From: Oenanthe sinensis
Lineage: Eukaryota > Streptophyta > Magnoliopsida > Apiales > Apiaceae
Length of the DNA stretch: 64,000 nt
Assembly (NCBI GenBank): GCA_028671895.1
Contig: JAPMAC010000221.1
Span: 1-64,000, forward strand
Reading direction: 5' to 3'
In this document: piece by piece, positions 48,816 to 59,800 of the stretch
How positions within the stretch are numbered: the stretch's first letter is position 1
Layout: each line of letters begins with the position of its first letter
Program-made: the position numbers and the translations under genes
Notes under the pieces: generated by a model
The model's database searches: none
The model's input: the letters and a program-made list of their open reading frames with translations, nothing else
What the model was told of the DNA's origin: nothing

Positions 48816-49310
48816 AAGAGATTGTTAGCTGCTCAAGATAGGCAAAAGAAGTATGCTGACCAGTCAAGGAAGGATATGAATTTTGAAGAAGGTGACCAAG
48901 TGTTGCTAAAGATTTCTCCGTGGAAAGGTGTTAGTAGATTTGGCAAGAAAGGAAAGCTTAATCCAAGATATGTAGGACCTTTTGAAGTTTTGAAGCAAGT
49001 TGGGAAAGTTGCATATGAATTGGCTCTACCACCACAGATGCAGCACATTCACAATGTTTTTCACGTATCTATGCTTAGAAAGTATAATCCCGACATGAGT
49101 CATGTAATAGAGTATGAACCCCTAGAGATTCAACCCGACTTGTCCTATGTAGAACAGCCTGTAGAGATTCAGGATCGTAAGGATAAAGTTTTAAGGAATA
49201 AGTCTGTTAAGCTTGTAAAGGTTTTGTGGAGAAATCCTCGAGTTGAGGAATCCACCTGGGAACTTGAGAGTGAAATGCTCGAGAAGTATCCCTATCTGTT
49301 TACTTAGGCT

Positions 49311-49328
49311 GATTCTGGGGACAGAATC
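49311..49328 (+). other. Stem-loop between pol stop and PPT (right copy)
   Basis: Same GATTCTG-GGGA-CAGAATC hairpin as at 39,345-39,362, directly after the pol stop codon. Confidence 0.6.
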
Positions 49329-49333
49329 TTTTT

Positions 49334-49346
49334 AAGGGGGGGAGAA
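49334..49346 (+). other. Polypurine tract of the full internal region
   Basis: AAGGGGGGGAGAA abuts the TG of the right LTR at 49,347. Confidence 0.92.
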
Positions 49347-52300
49347 TGTAACGATCGAGGTAAGTAAATCTATTTGAATAATATGAGGAATATGATTTAT
49401 GTGATTTAATGTGTTAAGATATGATATGTGGTCATTTGATATGTCTAGTTGACAGTCTGTTTGACCGTATTATGCTTAAGTGTTTTAATTAAGTGATTAA
49501 TTGATTTTTCATGCTTAATTGAGTGACTGTTTGATTTTTATAAAATTATTGGTGTGTCCAATAATTATGAAATTTTATATGTAGCTTCTATGAGATTTTA
49601 GAGACTTTATAAAAATAGTGATGTATTTAATTCTAGTCTCAGTGATTTTATATAAATCTTTCATTCCTGTTTTATTCTAGAGATATTACTCTTCTAAATT
49701 CCATATTAAATTATTGGAATGTCCAAAAATCATGAAACCTGTTTCAAAATGTTTCTTAAATATTTTGAGACTTTTGAAAAATAAAAGTTTATTTTATTCG
49801 AGCCAAAATGTATTTTTAAAGATTTTCCTACTCTTATTTTCTATTTCTGTGCTAAAATTTCAAAGATTTTTAATTAATTATTTATTCATCAGAAAAATAT
49901 TTCAAAAATATGGGGAAGCTTCTAAATTCATGATCTTTATTTTAAAAATATAAAAGTTATTTTTGTACCCTGTTTCTACAAAAATTCGATTTTAAATTTG
50001 TTTTAAATTAGAAAAGCAACATACGTGAAATGACTTCCTTGCCCCTAGCTTATATTTATCAGCCACCGCCCACTACCTCCCTTGTTCAGCATTTTCAATT
50101 CCCAGGTCCATCTCTTTCTTCTCTCAAGGCGATTTTGCTGTTTCTCTTAATCCTCGAGTCTATTGCTAGCGATTGTTTTGATTTTTGAGAGTAATCTAAC
50201 CCTAGATATGTATGCAATCCGTTGTTCTTGAGTTAGAATATATATATATGTATGCCCGTGTATATACGATCGGGGTTTGGTCTATACCTGCATGCAAGGG
50301 TTAAACTACTCTAATTTTGATAACCAGCACTAGTTCGATGCTTGTTGAGTTGTTAATGATTGAAAAACGCAGCTTTGGTGTCGAGAATCCGATAATCGAA
50401 TTTTCCACCGGAGCTTGGCCGCCGGCGATGACTGTTACGAGCTGGCAGGTCAACGGCGATGATGAAATGAGCCGGAACTACCATTTTTATTTATGTTAGA
50501 CTAGTAATTCTTATTGCATGTTACGGTTTCCATTTTTCCGAGCTAGAATAGCAAATTTCCGATTGGTACTTGAATAAATAGCTTTGTTTATACTAGTATG
50601 GTAGCAATTAAACTCTTGAATGATTGTTTTGGTTGCTACGAGTTTGATGCATTGTAAATCGATGGTTGCATGCTGATGTCTTTAGTAATTAGTGAATTTT
50701 CTAGTTATGTTTATATAATTGTGTTTGGAAGTGTTAATGTATGAGGTGTATAATTGTAATTGAGATATGTAAAGTTTGGTGGTACTCTAATTAAGATTAA
50801 AAGTTGATTAGTTTGATTTATAATAACCGGATTAATGCTTGATTTCATTTTATAACAAAATGCGAATGCAATATATATATATAAATGCTTAATTTCGAAT
50901 TAATTATATGAAATTATTTGAATTGCGATGGTAAATAGAGTAATGTTGGGTTACTTGGGTGAGAGTAATGTCTTCAGGGATTACAATTGCTAGTAATCAC
51001 ACTTTATATTCGGTTACTATTATAATTGAGTTACTATTTAATGTTAGTTGTATTTCCTCATGACACTGCTTGTTAAAGCGATTCAAATCAAAATAGGTTG
51101 ATAGAATAAAGCTAGTAATAGAATTGATAATATGTATGAGTAACTGATTGTGATAATTGCTTTGTGATTATAGCTATTTAAGTGAGCATTGCCTTATAGT
51201 GTCGAAATGCTTGATTAATTGAAATCTTTGAATTATAAGTATTATAATTGGACATTGATTGTTATGATATAGAATTGAATTAAGAACTGAATTGACTATA
51301 TAAATAAGCAGTTGATAATTGGATTGTTTCAGTCATTTTGAATGATAATAGTATTGTATATTGTTATAGCTATTGCTTGTTTGATATGAATTTGATGCAA
51401 ATGTGGTTGTATATGGGATATGATTGGCAATTATGTTTGGTTGTGTCGGTTGTATTCCGACGGATAGCTCCAATTACAGGGGAAGTGCTGCCAAAAATTT
51501 CTAAAAACTAGAATGACTTTGTAAGATATGATTGGTACACCACTTCTGTATAGGAAAGACTATCAGTCAGGAATATTGTAGATGATATAACTGTCTATGT
51601 GATACTTGCTTGCCAGTGTAGGAGTGAGTATATAGTATAATATGTCTACAGTGGTTTATATATGTGTTTAAGGGTTGCATTAGCGAAAGGGTAGAATAGT
51701 TAGACGTTAATGAGAACGTCGAGAGTTTATGAGTTACTAAAATAGTATTATTTATGTGTAGCTACCAAGGACGTTGAAGTGAAAGACAGAGGGAAAGCTA
51801 AAGTAGAGAGTTAGTGTCTGGTGTAGGCGATCTACCTGTTCAACAGCTGTAGCATTCTATTTGAGGCAAGTAACTACTGCCTAACCTCTTTCAACTTAAA
51901 CACTGTTTTATGAACTGCTTTATGACCCTGCAACTGTATTATCTTATCTCAACTGTTTTAAGTTACAGCCTGCTTTACTTTAATTACTTTACTTACACTA
52001 CAACCTTATACCAGTGTTAAGTGCACTTTAAACTTTTCAATCCCTGAACTGCTATTGACCACTTATAAACTAGTTTTACAAATCTTACACCAGTGATCTT
52101 GAGCTGTGACTTGTGCTATCACCACTTTCTTAATAATAATTGCTTAAACTTAAACCTTAAAAGAACCCTGTTATTTAGGCCTAACTGCCGTCCTGATTAA
52201 ATGTTTTACAACTGTTTTCAAAAACAACTGTCATACCTATGGATTGACCCTGCACCTTGTCTTCATAACTTTAACTTGTTTTTGATTCCCAGTTCATGAT

Positions 52301-52465
52301 TTCTGCCTACTTTATTACAACCGAGACTTGTTTTGAGATTTACCCTGGAATAAACTTTACCTCTGTCTAATGATCTTTAAAATGGATTTAAATATGAAAT
52401 CCGACTTTCAAGAAGTCTTTTTCATCAAATGAATTGGTAATTTTAAAAAGAAAGGTTTTGGTTAT

Positions 52466-52851
52466 TATAGGAATTCCGATCAAAATGGTTTCTGCGGATT
52501 CCTATAGGTTGGAGGCGTAAGAGGCCGAGTGACGCCGGTCCAGCACTTTTTATGTGAAGACTATAATGAGATAGTCAATGGCTATAATGAGATAGCCCAA
52601 GGCCAATGGCAATAAGTGCCTTTATGAGTACTCTTTATGTCCAGAGGGACTTTAGTCCGTTATGGGGACTTTACGTGGCTGATCACCCGTATTGTCTGGC
52701 GTTGTGAGAAAACTTCAACCAAAATGAATTGTTTCTAAACAGTAAAGGTCCTAATGAGAGGACAGTTTTATAAATGATTTGAAAAGTAAAGGTCCTAATG
52801 AGAGGACAGTTTATTAAAATGTTTTGAAAGAACCAGTCCTAATGAAAGGAC
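52466..52851 (+). other. Structured leader with AATGAG-loop hairpins (right LTR copy)
   Basis: Counterpart of 42,502-42,887 at +9,964. The GACTAT/ATAGTC (52,559-52,576), GGCTAT/ATAGCC (52,580-52,597) and three GTCCT/AGGAC hairpins (from 52,748, 52,792 and 52,836) are all intact. Confidence 0.7.
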
Positions 52852-53318
52852 AGTTTTATATAAATGGACTTTGAAATGATTAATAATGAAAATTGAAATG
52901 CCCTGTTATATCATGCCCTTTTACAGCTTGAACTGTCAGACATATCTTGACTTGACTTTGTTTCAATTGCTATATATTACTTCCTGTTATCCATCTAACC
53001 CTGCAGATTTCTCCTATACTTGCAACTGATTATTACTTTCCAGTTTCTTATTTACCTTGCACTAGTTATTGAAATTATTTAACCCTGCCAGTGGTTTTAT
53101 AAAAGAAAGTTTTACGAGTAATGAATCCCCTGAGTAGAATTTTGATTATAATTATGGGACAATGAGGTCCAGCAATGATTTTAAAGCATGGTTTTGAGAA
53201 AAGACTTTTTAAATCATATGTAGAAGCCTGTAGAACTGTTTTTTTAACCTATATGGTTACTTGCTGAGCTTTTGTAGCTCATTCTTTTATTTTCTAACAT
53301 CTACAGCTTCTGAGAATC

Positions 53319-53393
53319 ATGGTCCGCCTTAAGCAGACTGCCAGGAAAAATATGTCATTCATGAACTATGTGAGGCTGGCTGAGATTGAACAG
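53319..53393 (+). CDS. Second copy of the LTR-encoded H3-tail-like exon
   Basis: Identical over 75 nt to 43,354-43,428, including the ATG context, the RxKQTARK core and the CAG|GTAGGA donor. Unspliced it ends at TAG at about 53,448-53,450. In the 3' LTR it would lie near or beyond the RNA 3' end and is probably not expressed from this position. Confidence 0.5.
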
Positions 53394-53689
53394 GTAGGAT
53401 CGAGGCAGAGTTGGAAGGAAAAGACTTTGTTTAGTCTTGTATTTTATTAGTAGCTTTTGAGATGTTTCAGGATTTGTAATATTATTTTGGTTACTGTAAA
53501 TTTAAATATAAAGGAATGTAGTTGTGTGCTTGTTTCATACCATTACCTTGAAAGATCCAGGTTAGTAGTCGGGGTCATATTTATGCGTATTTTCTATTAT
53601 TGTTATTTAGGGTGCATGCATATAGAGTGTTAGTGACTCCCCGATCTAGACCCCGGGTCGGAAGGGCGCTACAGTTTTCAAGTTCGAAC

Positions 53690-55190
53690 GAGTCAAGAAT
53701 GAAGCCTAAAATTGTTATGAATGGTTTCAAGTTCAAACGAGTGAACAATGAAGATACAAGTTTTTATAAGTTGTTTCCAAGTACAAATGAGTCAAGAATG
53801 AAGTTAGAAGTTGTTTTCAAGTTCGAACGAGTCAAGAATGAATCTTAAAATTGTAATGAATGGTTTTCAAGTTCAAACGAGTGAAGAATGATGATATAAG
53901 TCTTTATAAGTTGTTTCCATGTACAATGTGTTAAGAATGAAGCTAGAAGTTGTTTTCAAGTTAGAACGAGTCAAGAATGAAGCCTAAAACTGTTATGAAT
54001 GGTTTTCAAGTTCAAACGAGTGAAGAATGATGATAGAAGTCTTTATAAATTGTTTCCATGTACAATGTGTTAAAAATGAAGCTAGAAGTTGTTTTCAAGT
54101 TAGAACGAGTCAAGAATGAAGCCTAAAATTGTTATGAATGGTTTTCAAGTTCAAACGAGTGAAGAATGATGATACAGGTCTTTATAAGTTGTTTCCATGT
54201 ACAAATAGGTCAAGAATGAAGCTAGAAGTTGTTTTCAAGTTTGAACGAGTCAAGAATGAAGCCTAAAATTGTTATGAATGGTTTTCAAGTTCAAACGAGT
54301 GAGGAATGATGATACAAGTCTTTATAAGTTGTTTCCATGTACAAATGAGTCAAGAATGAAGCTAGAAGTTGTTTTCAAGTTCGAACGAGTCAAGAATGAA
54401 GCTAGAAGTTGTTATGAATGGTTTTCAAGTTCGAACGAGTGAAGAATGATGATACAAGTCTTTATAAGTTATTTCCATGTACAAATGTGTCAAGAACGAA
54501 GCTAGAAATTGTTTTCAAGTTCGAACGAGTCAAGAATGAAGCCTAAAATTGTTATGAATGGTTTCAAGTTCAAACGAGTGAACAATGAAGATACAAGTTT
54601 TTATAAGTTGTTTCCAAGTACAAATGAGTCAAGAATGAAGTTAGAAGTTGTTTTCAAGTTCGAACGAGTCAAGAATGAATCCTAAAATTGTAATGAATGG
54701 TTTTCGAGTTCAAACGAGTGAAGAATGATGATATAAGTCTTTATAAGTTGTTTCCATGTACAATGTGTTAAGAATGAAGCTAGAAGTTGTTTTCAAGTTA
54801 GAACGAGTCAAGAATGAAGCCTAAAATTGTTATATATGGTTTTCAAGTTCAAACGAGTGAAGAATGATGATAGAAGTCTTTATAAATTATTTCCATGTAC
54901 AATGTGTTAAAAATGAAGCTAGAAGTTGTTTTCAAGTTAGAACGAGTCAAGAATGAAGCCTAAAATTGTTATGAATGGTTTTCAAGTTCAAACGAGTGAA
55001 GAATGATGATACAGGTCTTTATAAGTTGTTTCCATGTACAAATAGGTCAAGAATGAAGCTAGAAGTTGTTTTCAAGTTTGAACGAGTCAAGAATGAAGCC
55101 TAAAATTGTTATGAATGGTTTTCAAGTTCAAACGAGTGAGGAATGATGATACAAGTCTTTATAAGTTGTTTCCATGTACAAATGAGTCAA
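53690..55190 (+). repeat. 837-bp (6-mer) higher-order repeat next to the retroelement
   Basis: The alleles TGATAGAAGTCTTTATAAAT and TACAATGTGTTAAAAATG at 54,031-54,080 recur at 54,868 onward, an offset of 837 bp, with flanking variants (GATACAGGTCTTTATAAG, CAAATAGGTCAAG) in the same order. Confidence 0.8.
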
Positions 55191-56321
55191 GAATGAAACT
55201 AGAAGTTGATTTCAAGTTCGAATGAGACAAGAATGAAGTCTAAAATTGTTTTTAATGGTTTCAAGTTCAAACGAGTGAACAATGATTATACAAGTCTTTA
55301 AAAGTTTTTTCCATGTACAAATGAGTCAAGAATGAAGCTAGAAGTTGATTTCAAGTTTGAACGAGTCAAGAATGAAACCTAAAATTTTTATGAATGGTTT
55401 TCAAGTTCCAACGAGTGAAGAATGATAATAAAAGTCTTTATAAGTTGTTTCCAAGTACAAATGAGTCAAGAATGATGCTAGAAGTCGTTTTCAAGTTCGA
55501 ACGAGTCAAGAATGAAGCCTAAAATTGTTTTGAATGGTTTCAAGTTCAAACGAGTGAACAATGATGATACAAGTTTTTATAAGTTGTTTCCATGTACAAA
55601 TGAGTCAAGAATGAAGTTAAAAGTTGTTTTCAAGTTCGAACGAGTCAAGAATGAATGCTAAAATTGTAATGAATGGTTTTCAAGTTCAAACAAGTGAAGA
55701 ATGATGATACAAGTCTTTATAAGTTGTTTCCATGTACAAGTGTGTCAAGAATGAAGTTAGAAGTTGTTTTCAAGTTCGAACGGGTCAAGAATGAAGCCTA
55801 AAATTGTTATGAATGGTTTTCAAGTTCAAACGAGTGAAGAATGATGATACAAGTCTTTATAAGTTGTTTCCATGTACAAATGAGTCAAGAATGAAGCTAG
55901 AAGTTGTTTTCAAGTTCGAACGAGTCAAGAATGAAGCCTAAAATTGTTATGAATGGTTTTCAAGTTCAAACGAGTGAAGAATGATGATACAAGTCTTTAT
56001 AAGTTGTTTCCATGTACAAATAAGTCAAGAATGAAGCTAGAAGTTGTTTTCAAGTTCGAACGAGTCAAGAATCAAGCCTAAAATTGTTTTAATGGTTTCA
56101 AGTTCAAACGAGTGAACAATGATGATACAAGTCTTTATAAGTTGTTTCCATGTACAAATGAGTCAAGAATGAAGCTAGAAGTTGTTTTCAAGTTCGAACG
56201 AGTCAAGAATGAAGCTAGAATTTGTTATGAATGGTTTTCAAGTTCGAACGAGTGAAGAATGATGATACAAGTCTTTATAAGTTGTTTCCATGTACAAATG
56301 TGTCAAGAACGAAGCTAGAAA

Positions 56322-56813
56322 TTGTTTTCAAGTTCGAACGAGTCAAGAATGAAGCCTAAAATTGTTATGAATGGTTTCAAGTTCAAACGAGTGAACAATG
56401 AAGATACAAGTTTTTATAAGTTGTTTCCAAGTACAAATGAGTCAAGAATGAAGCTAGAAGTTGTTTTCAAGTTCGAACGAGTCAAGAATGAAGCTAGAAG
56501 TTGTTATGAATGGTTTTCAAGTTCGAACGAGTGAAGAATGATGATACAAGTCTTTATAAGTTGTTTCCATGTACAAATGTGTCAAGAACGAAGCTAGAAA
56601 TTGTTTTCAAGTTCGAACGAGTCAAGAATGAAGCCTAAAATTGTTATGAATGGTTTCAAGTTCAAACGAGTGAACAATGAAGATACAAGTTTTTATAAGT
56701 TGTTTCCAAGTACAAATGAGTCAAGAATGAAGCTAGAAGTTGTTTTCAAGTTCGAACGAGTCAAGAATGAAGCTAGAAGTTGTTATGAATGGTTTTCAAG
56801 TTCGAACGAGTGA
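56322..56813 (+). repeat. Tandem 279-bp satellite dimer, right flank
   Basis: Units starting at 56,322 and 56,601 are essentially identical, including AACGAAGCTAGAAATTG and CAATGAAGATACAAG. Same dimer type as at 26,092 and 37,955 in the left flank. Confidence 0.85.
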
Positions 56814-59800
56814 AGAATGATGATACAAGTCTTTATAAGTTGTTTCCATGTACAAGTGTGTTAAGAATGAAGCTAGAAGTTGTTTTCAAGTTAGAACGAG
56901 GTAAGAATGAAACCTAAATTTATTATGAATGGTTTTCAAGTTCTAACGAGTGAAGAATGATGGTACAAGTCTTTATAAGTTGTTTCCATGTACAAGTGTG
57001 TCAAGAATGAAGCTAGAAGTTGATTACAAGTTCGAACGGGTCAAGAATGAAGCCTAAAATTGTTATGAATGGTTTTCAAGTTCAAACGACTGAAGAATAA
57101 TGATACAAGTCATTTATAAGTTGTTTCCATGTACAAATGAGTCAAGAATGAAGCTAGAAGTTGTTTTCAAGTTCGAACGAGTCAAGAATGAAGCTAGAAG
57201 TTGTTATGAATGGTTTTCAAGTTCGAACGAGTGAAGAATGATGATACAAGTCTTTATAAGTTGATTCCATGTACAAATGTGTCAAGAACGAAGCTAGAAA
57301 TTGTTTTCAAGTTCGAACGAGTCAAGAATGAAGCCTAAAATTGTTATGAATGGTTTCAAGTTCAAACGAGTGAACAATGAAGATACAAGTTTTTATAAGT
57401 TGTTTCCAAGTACAAATGAGTCAAGAATGTAGTTAAAAGTTGTTTTCAAGTTCGAACGTGTCAAGAATGAATCCTAAAATTGTAATGAATGGTTTTCAAG
57501 TTCAAACGAGTGAAGAATGATTATATAAGTCTTTATAAGTTGTTTCCAAGTACAAATGAGTCAAGAATGAAGCTAGAAGTTGTTTTCAAGTTCGAATGAG
57601 TCAAGAATGAAGCCTAAAATTGTTTTGAATGGTTTCAAGTTCAAACGAGTGAACAATGATGATACAAGTCTTTATAAGTTGTTTCCATGTACAAATGAGT
57701 CAAGAATGAAGCGAGAAGTTGTTTTCAAGTTCGAACGAGTCAAGAATGAAGCCTAAAATTGTTTTGAATGGTTTCAAGTTCAAACGAGTGAACAATGATG
57801 ATATAAGTCTTTATAAGTTGTTTCCATGTACAAATAGGTCAAGAATGAAGTTAGAAGTTGTTTTCAAGTTTGAACGAGTCAAGAATGAAGCCTAAAATTG
57901 TTATGAATGGTTTTCAAGTTCAAACGAGTGAGGAATGATGATACAAGTCTTTATAAGTTGTTTCCATGTACAAATGAGGCAAGAATGAAACTATAAGTTA
58001 TTTTCAAGTTCGAACGAGACAAGAATGAAGTCTAAAATTGTTTTTAATGGTTTCAAGTTCAAACGAGTGAACTATGATTATACAAGTCTTTAAAAGGTTT
58101 TTCCATGTACAAATGAGTCAATAATGAAGCTAGAAGTTGATTTCAAGTTTGAACGAGTCAAGAATGAAACCTAAAATTGTTATGAATGGTTTTCAAGTTC
58201 CAACGAGTGAAGAATGATGATAAAAGTCTTTATAAGTTGTTTCCAAGTACAAATGAGTCAAGAATGATGCTAGAAGTCGTTTTCAAGTTTGAACGAGTCA
58301 AGAATGAAGCCTAAAATTGTTTTGAATGGTTTCAAGTTCAAACGAGTGAACAATGATGATACAAGTTTTTATAAGTTGTTTCCATGTACAAATAGGTCAA
58401 GAATGAAGTTAAAAGTTGTTTTCAAGTTCGAACGAGTCAAGAATGAATCCTAACATTGTAATGAATGGTTTTCAAGTTCAAACGAGTGAAGAATGATGAT
58501 ATAAGTCTTTATAAGTTGTTTCCATGTACAAGTGTGTTAAGAATGAAGCTAGAAGCTGTTTTCAAGTTCGAACGGGTCAAGAATGAAGCCTAAAATTGTT
58601 ATGAATGGTTTTCAAGTTCAAACGAGTGAAGAATGATGATACAAGTCTTTATAAGTTGTTTCCATGTTCAAATGAGTCAAGAATGAAGCTAGAAGTTGTT
58701 TTCAAGTTCGAACGAGTCAAGAATGAAGCTAGAAGTTGTTATGAATGGTTTTCAAGTTCGAACGTGTGAAGAATGATGATACAAGTCTTTATAAGTTGTT
58801 TCTATGTACAAATGTGTCAAGAACGAAGCTAGAAATAGTTTTCAAGTTCGAACGAGTCAAGAATGAAGCCTAAAATTGTTATGAATGGTTTCAAGTTCAA
58901 ACGAGTGAACAATGAAGATACAAGTTTTTATAAGTTGTTTCCAAGTACAAATGAGTCAGGAATGAAGTTAGAAGTTGTTTTCAAGTTCGAACGAGTCAAG
59001 AATGAATCCTAAAATTGTAATGAATGGTTTTCAAGTTCAAACGAGTGAAGAATGATGATATAAGTCTTTATAAGTTGTTTCCATGTACAAGTGTGTTAAG
59101 AATGAAGCTAGAAGTTGTTTTCAAGTTAGAACGAGTCAAGAATGAAGCCTAAAATTGTTATGAATGGTTTTCAAGTTCAAACGAGTGAAGAATGATGATA
59201 GAAGTCTTTATAAGTTGTTTCCATGTACAAATAGGTCAATAATGAAGCTAGAAGTTGTTTTCAAGTTTGAACGAGTCAAGAATGAAGCCTAAAATTGTTA
59301 TGAATGTTTTTCAAGTTCAAACGAGTGAGGAATGATGATACAAGTCTTTATAAGTAGTTTCCATGTACAAATTAGACAAGAATGAAACTAGAAGTTGTTT
59401 TCAAGTTCAAACGAGACAAGAATGAAGTCTAAAATTGTTTTTAATGGTTTCAAGTTCAAACGAGTGAACAGTGATGATACATGTCTTTATAAGTTGTTTC
59501 CATGTACAAATGAGTCAAGAATGAAGCTAGAAGTTGTTTTCAAGTTCAAACGAGTCAAGAATGAAGCTAGAAGTTATTATGAATGGTTTTCAAGTTCGAA
59601 CGAGTGAAGAATGATGATACAAGTCTTTATAAGTTGTTTCCATGTACAAATGTGTCAAGAACGAACTAGAAATTGTTTTCAAGTTCGAACAAGTCAAGAA
59701 TGAAGCCTAAAATTGTTATGAATGGTTTCAAGTTCAAACGAGTGAACAATGAAGATACAAGTTTTTATAAGTTGTTTCCAAGTACAAATGAGTCAAGAAT

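Larger units (their letters stand above)
44748..49307 (+). pseudogene. gag-pol: gag-pol polyprotein (1,519 codons) with two in-frame stops
   Basis: ATG at 44,748 just after an in-frame TAA. Order of domains: Gln-rich N-terminus and capsid (to about 290); zinc-knuckle region (about 297-356) with CKICGRKHSGVC, CFKCNRKGHYAAEC and CYKCGKLGHMAREC; aspartic protease with DSG at 415 and LGMDWL; reverse transcriptase with LCIDYREL and FIDD at 747-750; RNase H with D896, E933 and D958; integrase with HHCC zinc finger (C1142, C1145) and D1175, D1236, E1272 (D,D-35-E); GPY/F module; chromodomain about 1468-1519. The length is normal for the clade. Two nonsense codons break it: TGA at 47,577 where ALKIWRHYL is usual (Trp codon), and TAG at 48,813 where the truncated left copy has CAG. 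Both are C:G to T:A transitions. All catalytic residues remain, so the copy is recently dead and could still be mobilised in trans. Confidence 0.95.
38412..53673 (+). mobile_element. Rearranged Tekay/Del-type Ty3/gypsy chromovirus: truncated 3' integrase - LTR - full internal region - LTR
   Basis: The stretch 38,424-43,708 (integrase 3' part, PPT, LTR) is a direct repeat of 48,390-53,673 at an offset of 9,964-9,966 bp. Between them lies a complete internal region with PBS, leader ORF, gag-pol and PPT. The clade call rests on the order gag-PR-RT-RH-INT, a C-terminal chromodomain, the tRNA-iMet PBS, TGTAACGATC...GCTACA termini and large LTRs. The arrangement is what unequal recombination between LTRs of head-to-tail copies leaves, followed by loss of the left LTR and most of the first internal region. 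The right flank begins GTTTT, the expected 5-bp target duplication, but its left partner has been deleted. Confidence 0.93.
49347..53673 (+). repeat. Right LTR (4,327 bp)
   Basis: TGTAACGATC...GGGCGCTACA, near-identical to 39,381-43,708. It repeats the TATA-like motif (50,049-50,060), the structured leader (52,466-52,851) and the H3-like exon (53,319-53,393). Satellite resumes immediately after CTACA with GTTTTCAAGTTCGAACG. The downstream exon 2 is absent after this copy, so its H3-like exon has no in-element splice partner. Confidence 0.95.
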
